Of a stretch of 64,000 bases of DNA, positions 10,316-22,864 are shown one piece after another (positions within the stretch are counted from its first letter, which is position 1; the number at the start of each line of letters is the position of its first letter). The notes below the pieces were generated by a model. It was not told the DNA's origin. It made no database searches and worked only from the letters and a program-made list of their open reading frames with translations. This DNA comes from Elephas maximus indicus. Its lineage: Eukaryota; Chordata; Mammalia; Proboscidea; Elephantidae. The stretch spans positions 33,067,866 to 33,131,865 of the forward strand of contig NC_064846.1 of assembly GCF_024166365.1 (NCBI RefSeq), read 5' to 3'. The position numbers and the translations under genes are program-made.

Positions 10316-13100
10316 TTACTCCTTGTCTCCTGGACCCTTTTTTCTTTCTATAGGGGACACAGCATCATATAGAGGTGTCTGATTTAATTCTTTCAGTGTT
10401 TGCCTCAGAACTGGTGCCTTTAGAAGGATATTCCATCTTTCTATGAGGCCAGCTTCTTCTGGATGGTGTGGTATGTGACAGGACCAATGGATCTCATGGT
10501 AACGGGACCATTTCCATACCTCCTTTGCTGTGAAGAAAGTCCCGTAGTTGGATGCCATGTTGTGTAAAATTCCATACCTATAGGTCAGTTACTTCATAAG
10601 CCCCTGGTTAGTGGTTCTGGCTGAGGTTCTGCAGGTAAGAAAGGCAAAACTATACCCAGATTAGGTATCTATCCCTGTGTGGATGAACTGATGGCCCTTC
10701 CAGATAGATGGGGCCCATTGTAGTCAACTTGCCAGTAAGTGGCTGATTGGTCTCCTTGGGAAATGATGCCATACACTGGGCTCAGCATTGGTTTCTATTT
10801 CTTGTGACCCCAATACTCCCCAGCATGTTTTCTCCTTTTTCAAAATGGGTGCCTGAGAGCTCAACATAGCTGATGCCATGATGAACCTTTAAGTTTTTCT
10901 CCTTCCCCTGCCTGTGTCCCCCTTCACATACCTTTGTTAATGACCTTATGTTAATGACTTTGTTCTATGTTTTGTTCTGTCTGACCACCTGTGACTTACA
11001 ACCCCCCACATGGAGATTAGAGCCCAGGTGTCTGATATGTATGTCTTTAGCCTGATAAAGAGATGTTCTGGCATGTATCTCTTTAGTCTGATAAGGAGTC
11101 TTTTGTCACTATCTTCTAATGAATAGCCTCTCTGGCCAGGCCATCTGTAGACTACAAAGACACTTCTAACTCTTCTAAAAATTCTATATAAGCTCTAATG
11201 TAAAATTGCTCTTTGGGACTTCATAGAGACAGCCTGTGTTGCTGCTGGGTCCCTGGTGATGTATACATCCCCTTAATAAACTTTCTCACTCTTTCTGACT
11301 TGGAGTACGTTTCATTGGTTTGACTGTACAGAGCACAGACCCTAATTGGGTAACATGCTGGCAGTTTAGACATTCAGAAGCCGCAGTAGCTAGAGCAGCA
11401 TAAGTGAGTGGGAGCCCATACTGTTGGGTCCATGTGTGGCCTCAATCCCTGCCACCATGATACTCCTTTTATGAACCCATTTTGCCAGTATTGGGGTGGA
11501 TGATGAAGGCATCAACTGTCCAAGTCATTTTGTCTACTTGATGTTTAATACCTTTTTCATGATAGATGCCCTCTGTTGGATATTAACATGTGAGACAAAG
11601 ATCTTCACATTTTGTGCCTAGTTCCATATATCAATCCATATGCCTCTATACCAGAATCTGTTTTCTCTGATTTTCCAATCTTTCTTCTTCCAGGTCCCTG
11701 ACCCAGCCATTCACCACTGCCTATGAGTCTGTATTTATTCTAATGTTCTCCCCTCACACTAAGTAGATGATCAGGTGTACCTCCTGTAGATCTACCTACT
11801 GGGTGTATCTTTCTCTCTCCACTGACTTTTAAGGCCACCCTTGAAGCTGTAATGCAGCCACCCTTTTGTTTTTGGTTTGCATCCATATTCCAAGCCAACC
11901 CACCTGAAAACCAAATTCAGGATTTTTCTTTCTCCTTCAGCTGGTCATATTCCCCTGTCTCCCACCCCATATGGTTATCAGTGTGAGATGAGGGTGGGGC
12001 ACTGGTGCAGCTATAGTGAGTATGACAGGAAGGCTGGGCTACCTTCTCATGCAGCTTGCCTCTGCCCTCTGGTTCAGCTTGTTCTATGTCCTGGTTGTAT
12101 CATTTCCATCTTACCATGGATTGTTGCTGGGCGTCCTCAACATTAAGACTTTTTGGGTCTGACAGGACCCAGCTCATGATGGGCAGTTCTAGGCACATGG
12201 TCACTTTACTATAGTCAATGGTTCCATTCTACCAGGGCCTAGTAGCTTGCCAGGAGCTGTTTTTCAAAAGGTGTGTATATTCTCTGACATGACCTTGCTC
12301 TAGAACTCCAGGGGCCTGTGTTGTTACTCTTCTGCATCTCTCCCCTAAACGCCACATTGCGTCTTCTCGTTTTTTCAACACTGAAACCTCCAACAACATG
12401 GGGTCTGCCAGGTGGTGTGGCCCAAGTGGCCAGGCTGCTTGCAGCATGGCCTGAATCTGCTGCAGAGCCCTTTCCTACACTGGGGCCCCCTCAAAACTGG
12501 TAACCTTCTGTGTCACCGAGTAGATGGGCCAAAACACTATTCCTGTGTGCGGAATATGTTGCCTCCAGGGATTTGCAAGATGTAGCAATTTGGGATGTCC
12601 CTGCATGCCACTGATCACTGGGCCCCTAATAACTGTACTGAAAGTAGTAGGTCCCTGAATCTTTATAGGGTTTATCTCCCACTCTCTGAAACATGTGTCT
12701 TACTGAGGTCTCCAGCATGCTAGTCACCTCTTACACATCCTGCTGGATTAGTGTGGTGATGTTCTCAATGTAAGAGATCAATGCGATGCCCTGAGGGATG
12801 TCCAGATAGTCCAAATCTATTTGGACTCTATTAAGACAGAAAGTGTGAGAATTAACATAGCCCTGAGGCAAAACTTTAAAGGTATTTCGTTGTCTCTTTC
12901 ATATGAATGTTCACCATTTCTGATGTTCTTTCCTGATTAGTATAGGAAAGAAGTCATTTGCCAAATCAACGGCTGCAGATCATGTACATGAAGCCATGTG
13001 GCTACTTCTTGATTAAGTTTGCAGTAGTCCACAGTCATTCTCCAGGATCCATCTAGTTTCTGCAGGGGCTAGGCTGCTGGATATTGTAGGATACTGTGGG
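10316..13100 (-). pseudogene. ERVL-type pol remnant (RT and integrase)
   Basis: Reverse-transcriptase similarity lies around 12750-13070 and integrase similarity around 10310-10750. The RT catalytic tetrad is degraded: YIEN at 12771-12782 instead of a YxDD form. In integrase the first acidic residue (WQVDY near 10710) and the last glutamate (GLIERWN) remain, but the middle aspartate reads asparagine (SNYGT). Frameshifts and stops separate the pieces, and an inserted LTR splits the gene. It cannot encode active enzyme. Confidence 0.8.
10868..11351 (+). mobile_element. Solo LTR inserted in the provirus
   Basis: A 484-bp plus-strand segment flanked on both sides by AACAT (10863-10867 and 11352-11356). 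It has a TATA-like 'tctatataagc' at 11183 and an AATAAA at 11275-11280 with the CTTTCTCACTCTTTCT stretch after it, a typical gamma/ERV1-like LTR layout. Edges do not show clean TG...CA, so they may be off by several bases. Confidence 0.65.
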
Positions 13101-15215
13101 GATCACCACCTCTGCATTGTTTAAATCTTTATAAATGGCAGTAATTTCCACCAATCGTCTTGGGATGCAATACTGCTTTTAATTCACTATCTTGGTCATT
13201 TGGGGAAGGAGCATCTTCAGAAACACCTATTTTGGCCTTGTGTACAATGGTCAAGGCCCCAATATGGGGGTTACTTCAACTTTCAAGTGTGTAAATCCCA
13301 ACTATACATTCAGAGTCTAGGAAAGTGACCATCGGGTGGGTTGGCAGACCCAGAGAATCCATTGTAAGTCAGACTTTGCCCAGGACTCCATTTATTACCT
13401 GACACCCATGTAGCCCCACTCTAATGCGAGGGGGTCATAATGATGCTTCACGTCTCCAATAATCAATGTCAACTAGGACCTGGGGTCCAGCAGTCCTTAA
13501 AATGTCAGGGTATTCCTCTTTCCCTAGAGTACAGTTACCTGTGTAAATGTGGATCCTTAAGTCAAACACTAGGTGAAGGGCTGGTGTTGCAGGGTCCTTT
13601 CCCCTGGAGGCCATCTCTTCAGTCAATGGGTCCTAGGGCTAAAAATTAGCTCAGGTCTGGAAACTAGTCAAGGAATAGTGATTCTTTTTTTTATGGGGGA
13701 GACTGGCCTCAACTTCCTGCTCATTTTATTTCTTATCCTTTTTTAAATTAAATATGTGAAGGAATACCCGTTTTGTCTGCTTAATCTATTTTGCCTTTAG
13801 GGATACTGTGTTCTATTAACCAACTACTTAACCCTGTGTGGGTCATGCCTCCAAATGTGTCTGTTGTTGCAATAATCACAACCCTCTGGCTTCTGGGTAG
13901 TTACTGCTGTCATCTGTCCTCTATTTCTGGGGGTGGGGAGTGGCTATCATTTCCATTTCTATCAACTAATCAAGTACTGGGACTTCCTGCCCCACTATCA
14001 TCTCTGGATTACAGAGGAGAGCCACCCTGAACATCTTGGTGATGCTGGTGCCCGCTCACCAGCGCATGGCCTTGGTGAAAGGTGTGCCCTCTGGGCTCTC
14101 CTGTGCAGCATAATCCTCTGGTGGGTCTTCTTGCCTCACATAATATATCCACTCCAGTATGTCCATCTCCCTGAGCCTTTTAATTCCTTCCTTTACCATC
14201 TACCACAGCAATTCAGGCATTTCAACATCACTCAGTGTGGGGCATTGCTTTTACCAGGCCCCTAGCACCTTAGCAGCGAGTTTGCACCAACTTCTGGGGT
14301 CCCTACTAGGGTGTTAAGTCCTGTATCCCAAGAGAGTATGCCCAAAACAAGGAACTCTCCCTTATATGGTTTTACAGTGTCGCCCTCTTGATCAAGCATC
14401 TGTAGATGTCATGGGTACTTTCTTGACCCCTGCTGGCACATGCTGGCTAGGTCTTGCATTTTCTTTGGGATATAATCCCTTTCCTTCCTTATTAGGTCCA
14501 GCTTGTTCTTGGAAGTGTTTTGCAGCTTTTAGGCCTGTTACTTTCTGGGGGGAAAGACCTCTGTATCATATTCTCATACAGGAAAAGTACCAGCTCTTAC
14601 TGGGGGGAAGTGGGCTGCTTCTACAGGCTCAGAAGTTTTAGAGAAAACCGGGCAGTCAAAATCTTCGAAGTCACCCACTTAGATGTCCCCATCCCATGTA
14701 TCAGGGTCCCAGGTTTATCTAACTGGGACCCTGACTTTGGCATAAGAGACCTGCCTCAGTTGAGCATTTAACAGTCCTAGAAGTTCAGTCACTCTAATGA
14801 TCAAATCCTGGGTTTGATCTTCAGCTTTTTAAACTCGCCCATTTTATGAAATGAGGGCTTCTTTGTAAGCCACTCAAGTGACTTTTGTCTTCTCGCACTT
14901 ATCTTTTAACTGCTATTTCCCATCAGCTTTTTACTATCTGTTTTTAAAGCATCAACGTAATGTAGCAACAGCCAACCAAGTCTATCTTCTTTATGTTTAT
15001 TATTATCCATACATTTCAAAGACATGAATCATTCCATTTGTTAGTACATCCTCTCCACTGGCACAGGCTTCCAAAACACCACAGATGAAAGCTTTAACAA
15101 TTGGACCACTACCTTGATCCACAGGCTGTCTGTACAATCTCCCACCAGGAATTGGGTGCTCATTACAAGTCAGGTGGTGAGGAATGTAGTTCTCAAATCC
15201 CATCTTACAGTCTGC
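13100..15215 (-). pseudogene. Provirus 5' internal region (gag and protease/dUTPase zone)
   Basis: It lies between the primer-binding site and the RT remnant, where gag and protease (with dUTPase in some ERVL) are expected. I see only scattered short frames and no motif I would defend; the assignment is by position. Confidence 0.4.
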
Positions 15216-15221
15216 TTTCTT

Positions 15222-15239
15222 AGACCACTTCTGGTACCA
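15222..15239 (-). promoter_or_regulatory. Retroviral primer-binding site, tRNA-Leu type
   Basis: On the minus strand TGGTACCAGAAGTGGTCT sits two bases after the 5' LTR. It is complementary to the 3' end of a leucine tRNA with few mismatches, as expected for ERVL. Confidence 0.8.
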
Positions 15240-15241
15240 TA

Positions 15242-15645
15242 TGGCTTTGGGAAACAGATGCTGAGAAGGAGATAGGAGTGCAAAAGATTAGGAAATAACA
15301 CCTGTGAAGAAATTGGGGAAAAAGAAGTAGGATTGAGCAGGAGGAGCCATCAGACTGTGATGCAGATCTGACAAAGTCTCTGCCAGTCCAAGGGGGCTCT
15401 CTAGAGCAAAGATTGCTTTTTAGAGAAGTCCCAGGTTGTATGGAAATGGCTAGGCTCTTGTACTACTGCCTTGCTCAGTCATTGGTTGGGGTCTGCCCCA
15501 AGAAGAGTGTGACCTCAGTTCAAAAGCTGAGGCTGACTTGAAGATGCTAATAGCTGGAGGCTGTCAGCTAACTACACTCCTTGCAGCTGGGCAGTAAGTC
15601 CTTTCTGAAAGGGGATATGAGGGGTGCATACCTATGTCTACCACA
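15242..15645 (-). repeat. ERVL-type 5' LTR
   Basis: About 404 bp. On the minus strand it begins TGTGGTAGACA and ends in CCA, two bases before the primer-binding site. It is the partner of 9263-9658. Confidence 0.88.
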
Positions 15646-16404
15646 TGGATGGAGCCTAATTAATACCACTATGTATTAGCTAAATTTATCTGCTTGGAAT
15701 AAAATTTATTTCTCCCACCCACCACCCATAGGGTGAGTCTCACAAAGGAGAATAGGTTTGCACATCTGAATATTCTACGAAGTCAATTTATAACCTAGAT
15801 ATAATGCAAAGCTTGGGGCACTGGCCAGGGAGGGCAGCCTGGGGTGTGGTGGTGATGACTAGTGCAGGAGATACTCCATATCCAAGGGAAACTTGGGGGC
15901 TAGGTTGCCTGGCTGGTGGGGGGTGATGTAGAGCTTCTTTGGGGAGAAGAGATGTTGAAAAGGTGGCAGGTTATGGAAAACTGCATTTGCTGGCAGGCCG
16001 ATTGTGTGGAGGGTAGACCTCTTTGGACAGAAACTTGTGAGTTGTATCATTTTCATTTTGTACAGTATAAGGTGGCACCTCTTCTTTGTCCTCAACATCA
16101 CTTCCTAGGTTATGCCCCTGGTTTTTGTTTCCCCCTCCCCCACTCCCATATTTCATTCATTTGCTCATCAAACATTTGAAACTGAGGTGATTAAGAGAAA
16201 CTCTACCTACGGCCTCAGCCCATTATCTGGTAGGGAAGACAGTAGATCATCATTGTGCTATGAAAGCAGTGAGTGCTAATGCTTCAGGGACACAAAGGAA
16301 GAGTCCCTGGATTAGTTTCTTAGGCTGCTGTAACAAAATAGCACAGACTGGAACAGAGGGATCCACTGACCTCAGAACAATAAGGAAAAATACATTCCCA
16401 TAGG

Positions 16405-16617
16405 GTCTGGCTGGGTCCCTGTGTGGCGCAAATAGTTAGGCATTCAACTGCTAGCTGAAAGGTTGGTGGTTTGAGCCCACCCACAGGAACCTCAGAAGAC
16501 AGGTTTGGTGATCTGCTTCCAAAGGTCACAGCCTGGAAAACCCTATGGAGCAGTTCTACTCTGCACACATGGGGTTACCATGAGTTGGAGTTGACTAGAT
16601 GGCAACTAACAACAACA
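16405..16617 (+). mobile_element. AfroSINE, long-body variant
   Basis: Forward copy with the extra central block 'gatctgcttccaaaggtcac' and the tail 'gttggagttgactagatggc', followed by CAACAACAA and an (AC)n run to about 16646. Confidence 0.82.
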
Positions 16618-17372
16618 ATACACACACACTCACATACACACACACTGTTGGCTCTGTTCCTCTGTAGAACCCTTACTGATACAATGAGGGAGGGAGCAGA
16701 CAAGGTCGATTTCCAGGTTTCAGGACTGGGTGACTGGATTTATGATGGTGATTGGCCTGCTCTCCCACTATCCTCTATTTGTGGCTGAACCCTCTGTAGC
16801 AAGGGCAAGAGTAAGGAAAGAAATCTAAAAAAGGGACTGCTTAGAATACTTCAAATCTTTACACAAGACATCATGAGGGTGAGCCTTTACCTTTTTCCCA
16901 GGCCATGGATTTTTCTGTGCAGCCCTGTTAGTAGAAGAGGTGACACAACATGGAGTTACAACTATCTGATTTAGTAAGTTACACTGACTTGACCAGTACC
17001 ACTAGAAACAGAAACAAGCTTGGAGTTTCCCAGAAGCTCTCAAATATACACGCCTGGAGTTATATAAACAACACGCAAACCTAACACCTGTTCTTTTATT
17101 GTTATTCCTTTGATTCTACCCAGGTTCCACCTAGTATCTACCTCAGGGTGATCAGAACTACATCCTTTTATTACCATGTTTTGGGGAGTAGTTTTGAGTC
17201 CTTGGCTAGCTTGTTTGGGGCCTGCACAGTCTTTTCTTGGTGACAACCCTAATTGGTTTTCTTCCACATGGGTGTAAACCATATTATGATTCTGGGATCC
17301 AAAACATGCAAAGAGCCACATGTTTACTTTTTTACTGCATTTTGTAGCTGTTCAAGTTGATGTTAAACTGTC

Positions 17373-17888
17373 TATCATGGATTGAATTATTCCCCCCACC
17401 CTGTGTGTGTATTAACTTGGTTGGGCCATGATTGCCGGTAATCTGTGGTTGTCCTCCATTTTGTGATTGTAATTCTATGTTAAAGAGGATGAGGGTGGGA
17501 TCATAACACCATTACTCAAGACACCTGCCTGATCCAATGCAAAGGAAGTTTCCCTGGGGTGTGGCCTGTATCACCTTTTATCTCTCAAGAGATAAAAGGA
17601 AAGGAAATCTAGCAGAGAATTGGAAACCTCAAAGCACCAAGAAAGCAGCACTGGGAGCAGAGCTTGTCCTTTGGACCTGAGGCTCCTGTGCTGAGATGCT
17701 CCCAGACCAAGGAAAGACTGGTGACAAGGACCTCCCTCCAGAGCCAACAGAGAGAGAAAGCCTTCCCCTGGAGCCAGCGCCCTGAATTCAGACTTCTAGC
17801 CTACTGGACTGTTAGAGAACAAACTCCTCTTTGTTAAAGCCATCTACTTGCGGTATTTCTGTTACAGCAGCACTAGATGACTAAGACA
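17373..17888 (+). mobile_element. Solo LTR, MaLR-like, copy 1
   Basis: A 516-bp element aligning end to end with 52467-52965 and in part with 60365-60888. It ends CTAAGACA. The flanks CTGTC and CTGAC differ at one base, fitting a decayed 5-bp duplication. The 3' part ('gttaaagccatctacttgcg') resembles MLT1/MaLR LTRs. Confidence 0.8.
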
Positions 17889-18490
17889 CTGACCCATCTT
17901 TTTTTTCATTGTTGTTATACTATGTACTAGTACTATGTACTATTATCATATGTACTCTGCTTTTGGGTGCAATCCCTTTTTTTTCCTTCTCAGATTGTTA
18001 CATCAACCAATTTTAAAGTTCATTTAGATGATCTATTTTAATATTTTAGTCTCCATCAATAGGGTTTTAAATCAAGATAGAAAATCTTAGAGGGAACTCT
18101 GGTTTAGCAGTGGGATGAGGATAAGTGCAGAGACGATAGTTTCTATGTTGGCAATGTTTATGGGACAATCCAAGTGGGCAGTATCATAGACATTTGGATA
18201 TGCTGGTTTGGAGCTCAGGAGAGAGATTTGAGATGGAAATGGAGATTTGGGAGACATCATAATATAGATGGGAATGGAAACCCTGGAATAGCACCAAGGG
18301 AGAGTGTACAGAATGAGAAGAAAGGAGGGAAGATGGGGGACCTCAGAAGAACATTGATATTAAGAGCTAGGCAGTAGACGGTGAGATCAGAAAGTAGAAG
18401 AGAAGTCAGCAGCAGCAGAGTAGGAGGAGTAGAGGAGACTGCTATCACAGAGTGCAAAGGAAAAGAGACTTCCAAGATGGACTCTACCAC

Positions 18491-18702
18491 CACTACCACG
18501 AGCAGTTGCCATTGGGTAGATTTTGACTCATGTTGACCCTATGTGTGTCAAAGTAGAACTATGCTTCATAAGGTTTGCAATGGCTGATTTTTTGTAAATA
18601 GATCACCAGGCCCTTCTTCTAAGGTGCCTCTGAGTGGACTTGAATTTCCAGCCTTTCGGTTAGCAGTCAAGCGCATTAACTGTTTGCACCATCCAGGGAC
18701 TC
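18491..18702 (-). mobile_element. AfroSINE, long-body variant
   Basis: Reverse copy with the 'ggctgatttt' central block, ending 'caccatccagggactcc'. Confidence 0.8.
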
Positions 18703-18753
18703 CAAATTCTGGAAAGGGGTCAAATAAAAAGAGAACTATCAAGTAGGGTAAAG

Positions 18754-18949
18754 CAAGGGTTGGCAAATAGTGTAGACCTTGTGGACAATGAGGTCTATGT
18801 TGCATCTATTCAACTCTACCACTGTAAGGTGAAAGTAGCCACAGACCGTATGTAAATGAATGGGCCTGACTGTGTTCCAATAAAATTTTATTAATAAAAA
18901 CAAGTGATGGGCTGCATTCAGCCCGTGGACCAAAGTTTGCCAACCCTTG
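18754..18949. mobile_element. hAT-Charlie MITE
   Basis: Inverted ends CAAGGGTTGGCAAA and TTTGCCAACCCTTG, with the 'gtgttccaataaaattttat' interior known from the MER33/MER58-like group. Subfamily name uncertain. Confidence 0.8.
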
Positions 18950-18959
18950 TAATAAAGTA

Positions 18960-20740
18960 TGTATTGCAGCGTATTGATGACCTTGGCAAGAGCAGTTCTT
19001 GTACAGTGGTAGGGGCGGAAGCCACACTACAATAGCTGAGGAAGTGGAGATGGAGGGTGTTAACAAGCTCTTCTGAAGCTGTGCTGTAAATGGGGAGGGG
19101 GTAGAGGCAGGGGGGTTGTGGGCCTTAGAGGGCTTCACCAAGATCAAAGAGGGTTTCCAGTCTTTCAGCGAAGCTCTTAGACTCTCATGGGGGAAGCCTG
19201 CAATGTTAGGGAATACTTGTAAAGGTTTTTTCTCCCTTGTCTGCCTACATTCAAGCTTCTTGTGAGCTGCCTCCAGAGCTTTAATTGACTTGCTCAGGCT
19301 TAATGAATATTTATTAGGAACATTTTAGATTAACCACTATGCTACAGGACTGAAACACAATGAAACCGCTGCATGTGTAATTTTGCCAAAGCAGCTGACA
19401 TGGAGAGAGGATTATTTCTTAGGCTGTCATTGCAGACTCTTTTACACATTTATCGGGAGAGTATCAGGGTTCAACAAATAAACAACTACTACCTCCTGCT
19501 TGGAGGGAGCGCAGGTTGACATGAAAGTGGTCATTCTGAAGTTCTCAGTGGCTAGAGGCTTACAGGGACCACATGTTGACTTCTCAGGTGGAAACCCCAC
19601 ACCTTTTGAGGCACAAAAAGAGATTCAGTTAGGCCGTACCTGATTGTGTTATAAGAGCAAATTCAAGTGAAGGTGTATAAGGAAACCCTTCATTTTGGGC
19701 TCCTTGTACTTCTTACTTGGAACAAAACATTGGGCACGAGTGAATGCAGAATCTTTCTAGTCGTCATCTACTTTGCCACCAAGATGGCAAGCCTCTTGAT
19801 GAGGGCAGGAGCCAAGTTTGCTACTTCACCATCTGTACTCTCCCCTCAGCCTGGAGAAGAGAGGAAGACAGTGTGTCCTTCCCCCAACCCTCTTGTCCAA
19901 GTGATGTTTGGTTACCACAATAGCAGCGTGGGAATTTTGCCCATATCAATGGGTTCGTGAACCGTCAGTATTGATGCTGAGGATGTGGCAGGTAGGTTTG
20001 AGGCAAAGACAGACCCCAATGTCTCCCTCCACCCCCTCCTGATAACAATGCCTTCCCAGGTAACCTCTAAAGTAAGTCAAAGTGCCCTGTGTCTTCACTG
20101 AATATAAATGGCTTGTCCATGACTCCTAGTCTTCAATGTGCAGGAAGTCTCCTAGCACCTCATTTTTTTTTTTTTACTTTTAGTTCTAGAGACAAGTTTC
20201 ACTAATTCTCAGACTCACCAACCACCCTCTCCCCAGGCCTTGTCTTTCCCTCAGTCTAGAATGATAGGTGTGGAACTGTGCCTCCATTCCTGTGACTTGA
20301 AATTCAAGAGAGATTTTCTGAAGGGATGCTAAGTTACGTATGCTCTCACAACTGAATGCAGATATATTGTTGCTGGGCTTCATGTCTGCCAAGGGATCTG
20401 ATAATAAGTTGGTGCTCAGGAAGCGCAGTCCAACAGGGTGAGGACAGGAGGGGAGGGCTGTGGCACAGAGTATCTGAAAAGCTGGTTCAGGTTTCCAAAG
20501 GAACTTGCCCACTGATAATGAGTTTTGGTGGTGCTTGTGTTTGAACAGGTCTCTGACCCCTATGAGATCATGTATTGATGCATCTTCTGCTTCACTGAGT
20601 CTGGATTCTGAGGTTAATGTCTTTGCTTCTTGCTTTTCAATGTGTTTTCCTTCTCCTCTATATTTATCTCTCTCCCCTCAAGTCACAGTCAACCCTCCCC
20701 CCCCAATATCAAGAGGGTGATTTGTAGCACCCTTTCTTCC
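18960..20740. other. Intergenic stretch, nothing recognised
   Basis: No convincing repeat or exon; ORFs are short and lack motifs. Confidence 0.45.
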
Positions 20741-20748
20741 ATGATCCC

Positions 20749-21187
20749 ACCAAGGTGTTTTCAATTGCCTCATATGCATGCAAAAGCTGGACAATGAATA
20801 AGGAAGACTGAAGAAGAATTGACGCCTTTGAATTGTGGTGTTGGTGAAGAATATTGAATATACCATGGGCTGCCAAAAGAACGAACAAATCTGTCTTGGA
20901 AGAAGTACAACCATAATGCTCCTTAGAAGCAAGGATGGTGAGACTGCATCTTACAAACTTTGGACATGTTGTCAGGAGGCATCAGTGCCTGGAGAAGGAC
21001 ATCAGAGGGTTGGTGAAAAAGAGGAAGATTCTCAGTGAGATGGATTGACACAGTGGCTGCAATGATGGGCTCAAGCATAACAACGATTGTGAGGATGGCA
21101 CAGGACAGAGCAGTGTTTTGTTCTAGGGTACATAGGGTTGCTAAGAGTCGGAACCAGCTCCATGGCACCTAATAACAATGACAACAA
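20749..21187 (+). mobile_element. RTE/BovB-like LINE 3' end
   Basis: It encodes a decayed C-terminal part of an RTE reverse transcriptase (about 20835-21038, starting MVLVKNIEYTMGCQKNEQ) and ends 'catggcacctaataacaatg', the same tail as the AfroSINEs. This supports the SINEs having been mobilised by this LINE. Confidence 0.82.
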
Positions 21188-21189
21188 CC

Positions 21190-22830
21190 AAGATTTCCTC
21201 AAATATGTTTGCGCTTCCTGTTTGAAGATTGTTCTATTGATAGAGTATGATCAGATGTGAATCTTAACACGGCAAGAAAACCAGAGCAGAAATCGAGAGT
21301 CATTCTTTTGTGCACAGGGTAGAGAGTGTCATTTGAAGCTCCAGGCCTTTTTGCAGACCTGGTTAGCAAGGCTGGCCCTATGTGTAAGCAAAATATGTAG
21401 TGTCTATAGTCTAAATTGAGAAACACTGAAAGTATCCCCTTTTTGCTTCTCCCTTCTTTCAAGGAGAATAAAATCCAGACCTCACCTAAACCAAAATAGC
21501 TCTCCACCATCATCTGCCACAATGCCTGAGATTAATTTCTCCTTTGGGCTGAGGAACTGAAGCTCCTGTTAAAATAGAAATCTATTATTTTGGAGATCCG
21601 GGACATGATTTGGTACTTGAACTGATTTCATCAACTCCCGATGGGACCATCACTCTCATCTAGTCACTGAAGCTGCTCCCTAGAGAATCAGTATTTTTCT
21701 GGTGGGACTGCTATGGGTATCCTAATCAAAGGAAAGGAAAGCAGTTGAAGAGTTAGAAAGTGTGAGTGATTCACCAGCCAGCTGGCATTTCAGGACAGTG
21801 AAAATAATAGTAATATGCTGAGCTCTACAAGCCAAGTTGATGGCAGTGTAATTATATCAGCCTATACTTCAGAATCTTCTGAAAGTTGTCCTTGCCCACT
21901 CCTGTTTTTCTCTTTCTAAAAGTCTTTCTGTTCATTGCTCCCTAGCTCCCTAGTCCCAGATATCTTTCTTCCTTTATCTCTCTAGCACCTCTTTGGCACT
22001 TTCCTTCTTTCCTCCATTGAAAACTATCCCCTTTCCTTCCTTTCTGTATTCCGCCCCTGTTCTCTGTGGTGGCCATAATAGAAAACTGGTCTATATGGAA
22101 ACATTTGCTTTATTTATTGGATAAAGTTGTATTCCATGTTCAGAATCTACAAATCAGACTAGTTCATCAGCCTTTTGTTTCTTTTTTAGAAATATTCTAA
22201 AATTACGATAGCCTTAAATTAATGATTTCTTCCTCCACTCTAGATCAGTGGGCCTTGGTGAAATAAAGATTTTCCACTGGGACTTTAATTTATCATCAGT
22301 CATTAAGGCAGTAGCACAAAACTTAGGCAAATTACTAAGAGTACTAGGACATGTACTTTGCAATGAGATGGGAAAGTAATTGGAAGTGTTTTTGAAGCTC
22401 ATCAGTTCTGAGTTTAGGCACTTCCTTGGGAGGTCAGAATGGGGGCCCAAGGTTAGGGTCAAGGTAGGCCACCGAGGAGAGGGTCCCACAGGGTGGAGGA
22501 GACAAAGAATGGGGATGAAGGGTCCTAAAGTCAAACTTTCCCACCTTCACATATGAACTGAAGTCCTGCCTCTTACTGTTGTGAATACCATCTCACCATT
22601 GGTGATCCTGACACACCTAATCTAAGGTCTTGATGGTACAGTGCCCTTTAGGTTGAGAGTTCTGAGCCCAACTGCAGTTGCAGTTGGGGTGGGGAAAGGT
22701 GAAATCCTTTCTGAAAATCACTAGTAAGATGATTGTTACATTATTGGCAAACCTTCTGATGGGAAATATGTTAGTGAATAAAAACTTCCTGACACCTGCA
22801 TCCAAGCAGATGTTAAACAGCTAGTCAAAG
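21190..22830. other. Intergenic stretch beyond the presumed GRIA3 3' end
   Basis: No gene or repeat identified between the RTE fragment and the candidate poly(A) site. Confidence 0.45.
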
Positions 22831-22858
22831 CACAGAAACAGAATTCTTTCTTTACAAT

Positions 22859-22864
22859 TTTATT
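22859..22864 (-). terminator. Candidate distal GRIA3 poly(A) signal AATAAA
   Basis: A canonical hexamer on the minus strand is followed by a downstream stretch rich in T and GT (around 22830-22850), the usual layout of a cleavage and polyadenylation site. It lies about 7.0 kb after the GRIA3 stop codon. Confidence 0.45.

Larger units (their letters stand above)
9263..15645 (-). mobile_element. ERVL-type provirus, full layout, decayed
   Basis: A minus-strand endogenous retrovirus of about 6.4 kb with a 5' LTR (15242-15645), a primer-binding site (15222-15239), remnants of reverse transcriptase and integrase, and a 3' LTR (9263-9658). No envelope region or intact frame is recognisable. The two LTRs differ at many positions and by indels, so the insertion is old. 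It is interrupted by an unrelated LTR at 10868-11351. No clean target duplication is visible. Confidence 0.85.
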
